Positions 5,113-5,667 of a stretch of 5,667 nt of DNA are shown in pieces; the stretch's first letter is position 1; every line of letters starts with the position of its first letter. The notes under the pieces were generated by a model. The model ran no database searches. It was not told where the DNA came from and was given only the letters and a program-made list of their open reading frames with translations. Source of the stretch: Deltaproteobacteria bacterium (GTDB taxonomy: Bacteria > Desulfobacterota > GWC2-55-46); NCBI GenBank assembly GCA_030646655.1, contig JAUSLB010000013.1, positions 1-5,667 on the forward strand, written 5' to 3'. Both the position numbers and the translations under genes were made by a program.

Positions 5113-5171
5113 TTTCAGGCAAAACGGGTATGATAAGGGGCGCCGCAAGCTGCCTGAAAGGCGCTCTTTTT
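5113..5171 (+). promoter_or_regulatory. Candidate structured leader C with interlocking stems and U-tract
   Basis: TTTCAGGC (5113-5120) is perfectly complementary to GCCTGAAA (5152-5159). AAGGGGCGCC (5135-5144) can pair over 10 bp (two G-U) with GGCGCTCTTT (5160-5169), followed by TT. The two stems interlock, with no linker between the 3' arms, so they probably cannot both form fully. The first would then act as an antiterminator and the second as a weak terminator upstream of the isomerase gene. It shares no clear sequence with copies A and B. It contains GCAAGCT, as the hairpin repeats do, so a repeat origin is possible. Confidence 0.35.
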
Positions 5172-5220
5172 AGGCTCATTTCCAATACCGGAAATAAGCA
5201 AAATCAGATGCTAATTTAGA

Positions 5221-5249
5221 TTTATTATTTGATGCCTTTGTATTATAAT
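5221..5249 (+). promoter_or_regulatory. Possible promoter of the isomerase gene
   Basis: A perfect -10 box TATAAT (5244-5249) lies 31 nt upstream of the start codon. The -35 position 17 bp upstream holds TTTATT, a weak match, so the promoter may need an activator. Transcripts from here would bypass leader C. Confidence 0.4.
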
Positions 5250-5279
5250 AGCTCGAATTAAAATCCCGGAGGTTACAAA

Positions 5280-5667
5280 ATGTTCAATTTTCTTAAAAGA
5301 ATGATTATGGCTTCTCTTTTCGTTGCCCTCCTTTCGCCCTGCTCCTTTGCCGCTGTCCCGAAAGAGGCGCAAAAGCCGGCCAGTTCTCCTTCATCAGAGA
5401 TAGTTCTGGTAAAGGTCAATGGGAAAACTATAACGAAAGAAGGCCTTGATAACGCAACCAATAATGTCCTTCCTCAGCTCGCCTTCCATAGCTTCGTCTC
5501 GCCAGATAAGCTTAAATCTATAAGGAAGCAGACCCTCGAAAACCTCATAAATAACGAGCTTATTTATAAGCTCTATAAAGACGCCGCGCAGGATATAAAA
5601 GAAAAAGAGATCGATGCGAAAGTCGAGGAGCTCAAAAAGAGGCTCCCTCCGGGCGAGACCTTCGATG
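5280..5667 (+). CDS. SurA/PrsA-like periplasmic peptidyl-prolyl isomerase, N-terminal part
   Basis: Open from ATG 5280 to the window end, giving 129 residues, so it is partial at the 3' side. GGAGG (5268-5272) lies 7 nt upstream. The protein has a basic N terminus, a hydrophobic stretch (8-20) and a probable signal-peptidase I site after SFA (residue 24). A Pro/Ser-rich linker follows, then VLVKVNGKTITKEGLDN (42-58), the typical opening of SurA_N chaperone domains. A helical region with LENLINNELIYKLYK and a charged helix rich in Lys and Glu follows. The parvulin catalytic domain expected next is outside the window. Such proteins fold exported and outer-membrane proteins in the periplasm. From memory, they recur beside extracellular cytochrome genes, so a role in maturing the tetraheme cytochrome is inferred. 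Confidence 0.85.
   Translation, partial: MFNFLKRMIMASLFVALLSPCSFAAVPKEAQKPASSPSSEIVLVKVNGKTITKEGLDNATNNVLPQLAFHSFVSPDKLKSIRKQTLENLINNELIYKLYKDAAQDIKEKEIDAKVEELKKRLPPGETFD

Larger units (their letters stand above)
4601..5279. other. 679-bp non-coding region: terminators, structured RNA copy B, repeat mosaic, leader C
   Basis: No credible gene lies between the tetraheme cytochrome and the isomerase. In order it holds a strong terminator with a duplicated 3' arm (4631-4687), a possible promoter (4731-4759), a second copy of the cytochrome leader RNA (4777-4863), and a mosaic of short perfect hairpins of dispersed-repeat type (4922-5071). An 18-bp palindrome (5080-5097), a further candidate structured RNA (5113-5171) and the isomerase promoter region follow. 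Short open frames across it lack ribosome sites and protein-like composition. Confidence 0.7.

Noticed and set aside
5113..5171. SAH or GEMM riboswitch identity for leader C, from GCGCCGCAAGC and CAGGCAAAAC
   Set aside because: The SAH layout needs the first stem next to the GCGC segment, and here 14 nt or more intervene. The GEMM tetraloop helix is missing.

Overview
The window looks like bacterial chromosomal DNA from an anaerobic Gram-negative bacterium that makes multiheme c-type cytochromes. Lipoprotein-type and Sec-type signal peptides, frequent AGG (Arg) and ATA (Ile) codons, and an OmcE-like cytochrome next to an NHL protein and a SurA-like isomerase suggest Desulfobacterota (Geobacter-like) or Nitrospirota (Thermodesulfovibrionia-like). 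The sequence alone does not decide between them. The left edge and the 4.87-5.07 kb region carry short palindromic sequences resembling dispersed repeats I associate with such genomes.

Layout. On the minus strand, 79-1380 encodes a MinD/ParA-type ATPase with a deviant Walker A motif and an unusual C-terminal extension. From an 82-bp divergent gap, four genes run on the plus strand. They are a triheme c7-type cytochrome lipoprotein (1463-2092), a six-repeat NHL beta-propeller lipoprotein (2260-3306) closed by a strong terminator, an exported tetraheme cytochrome resembling OmcE (3668-4600) closed by another strong terminator, and the start of a SurA/PrsA-like peptidyl-prolyl isomerase (5280 to the window end, partial).

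How they may work together (inference). OmcE-type tetraheme cytochromes are known to polymerise into extracellular filaments whose stacked hemes conduct electrons. A lipid-anchored triheme cytochrome could pass electrons to the filament. The NHL propeller could be a scaffold or assembly factor at the outer membrane, and the exported isomerase could help fold secreted cytochrome. The window therefore reads as a cytochrome-nanowire (extracellular electron transfer) locus.

Most novel signal. The tetraheme gene has a near-ideal sigma70 promoter (TTGACA, 16 bp, TATAAT) and a leader of about 170 nt. The leader holds a hairpin, a mini-hairpin and then a full intrinsic terminator, all before the start codon. 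A second copy of the same architecture lies downstream of the gene (4777-4863). The two copies differ in sequence but keep the stems by compensating changes, including a preserved pyrimidine-pyrimidine mismatch, and share a near-identical loop. This suggests a conserved regulatory RNA (riboswitch, attenuator or protein-binding leader) for cytochrome expression that I do not recognise as a known class. A third, unrelated candidate structured RNA precedes the isomerase gene (5113-5171).
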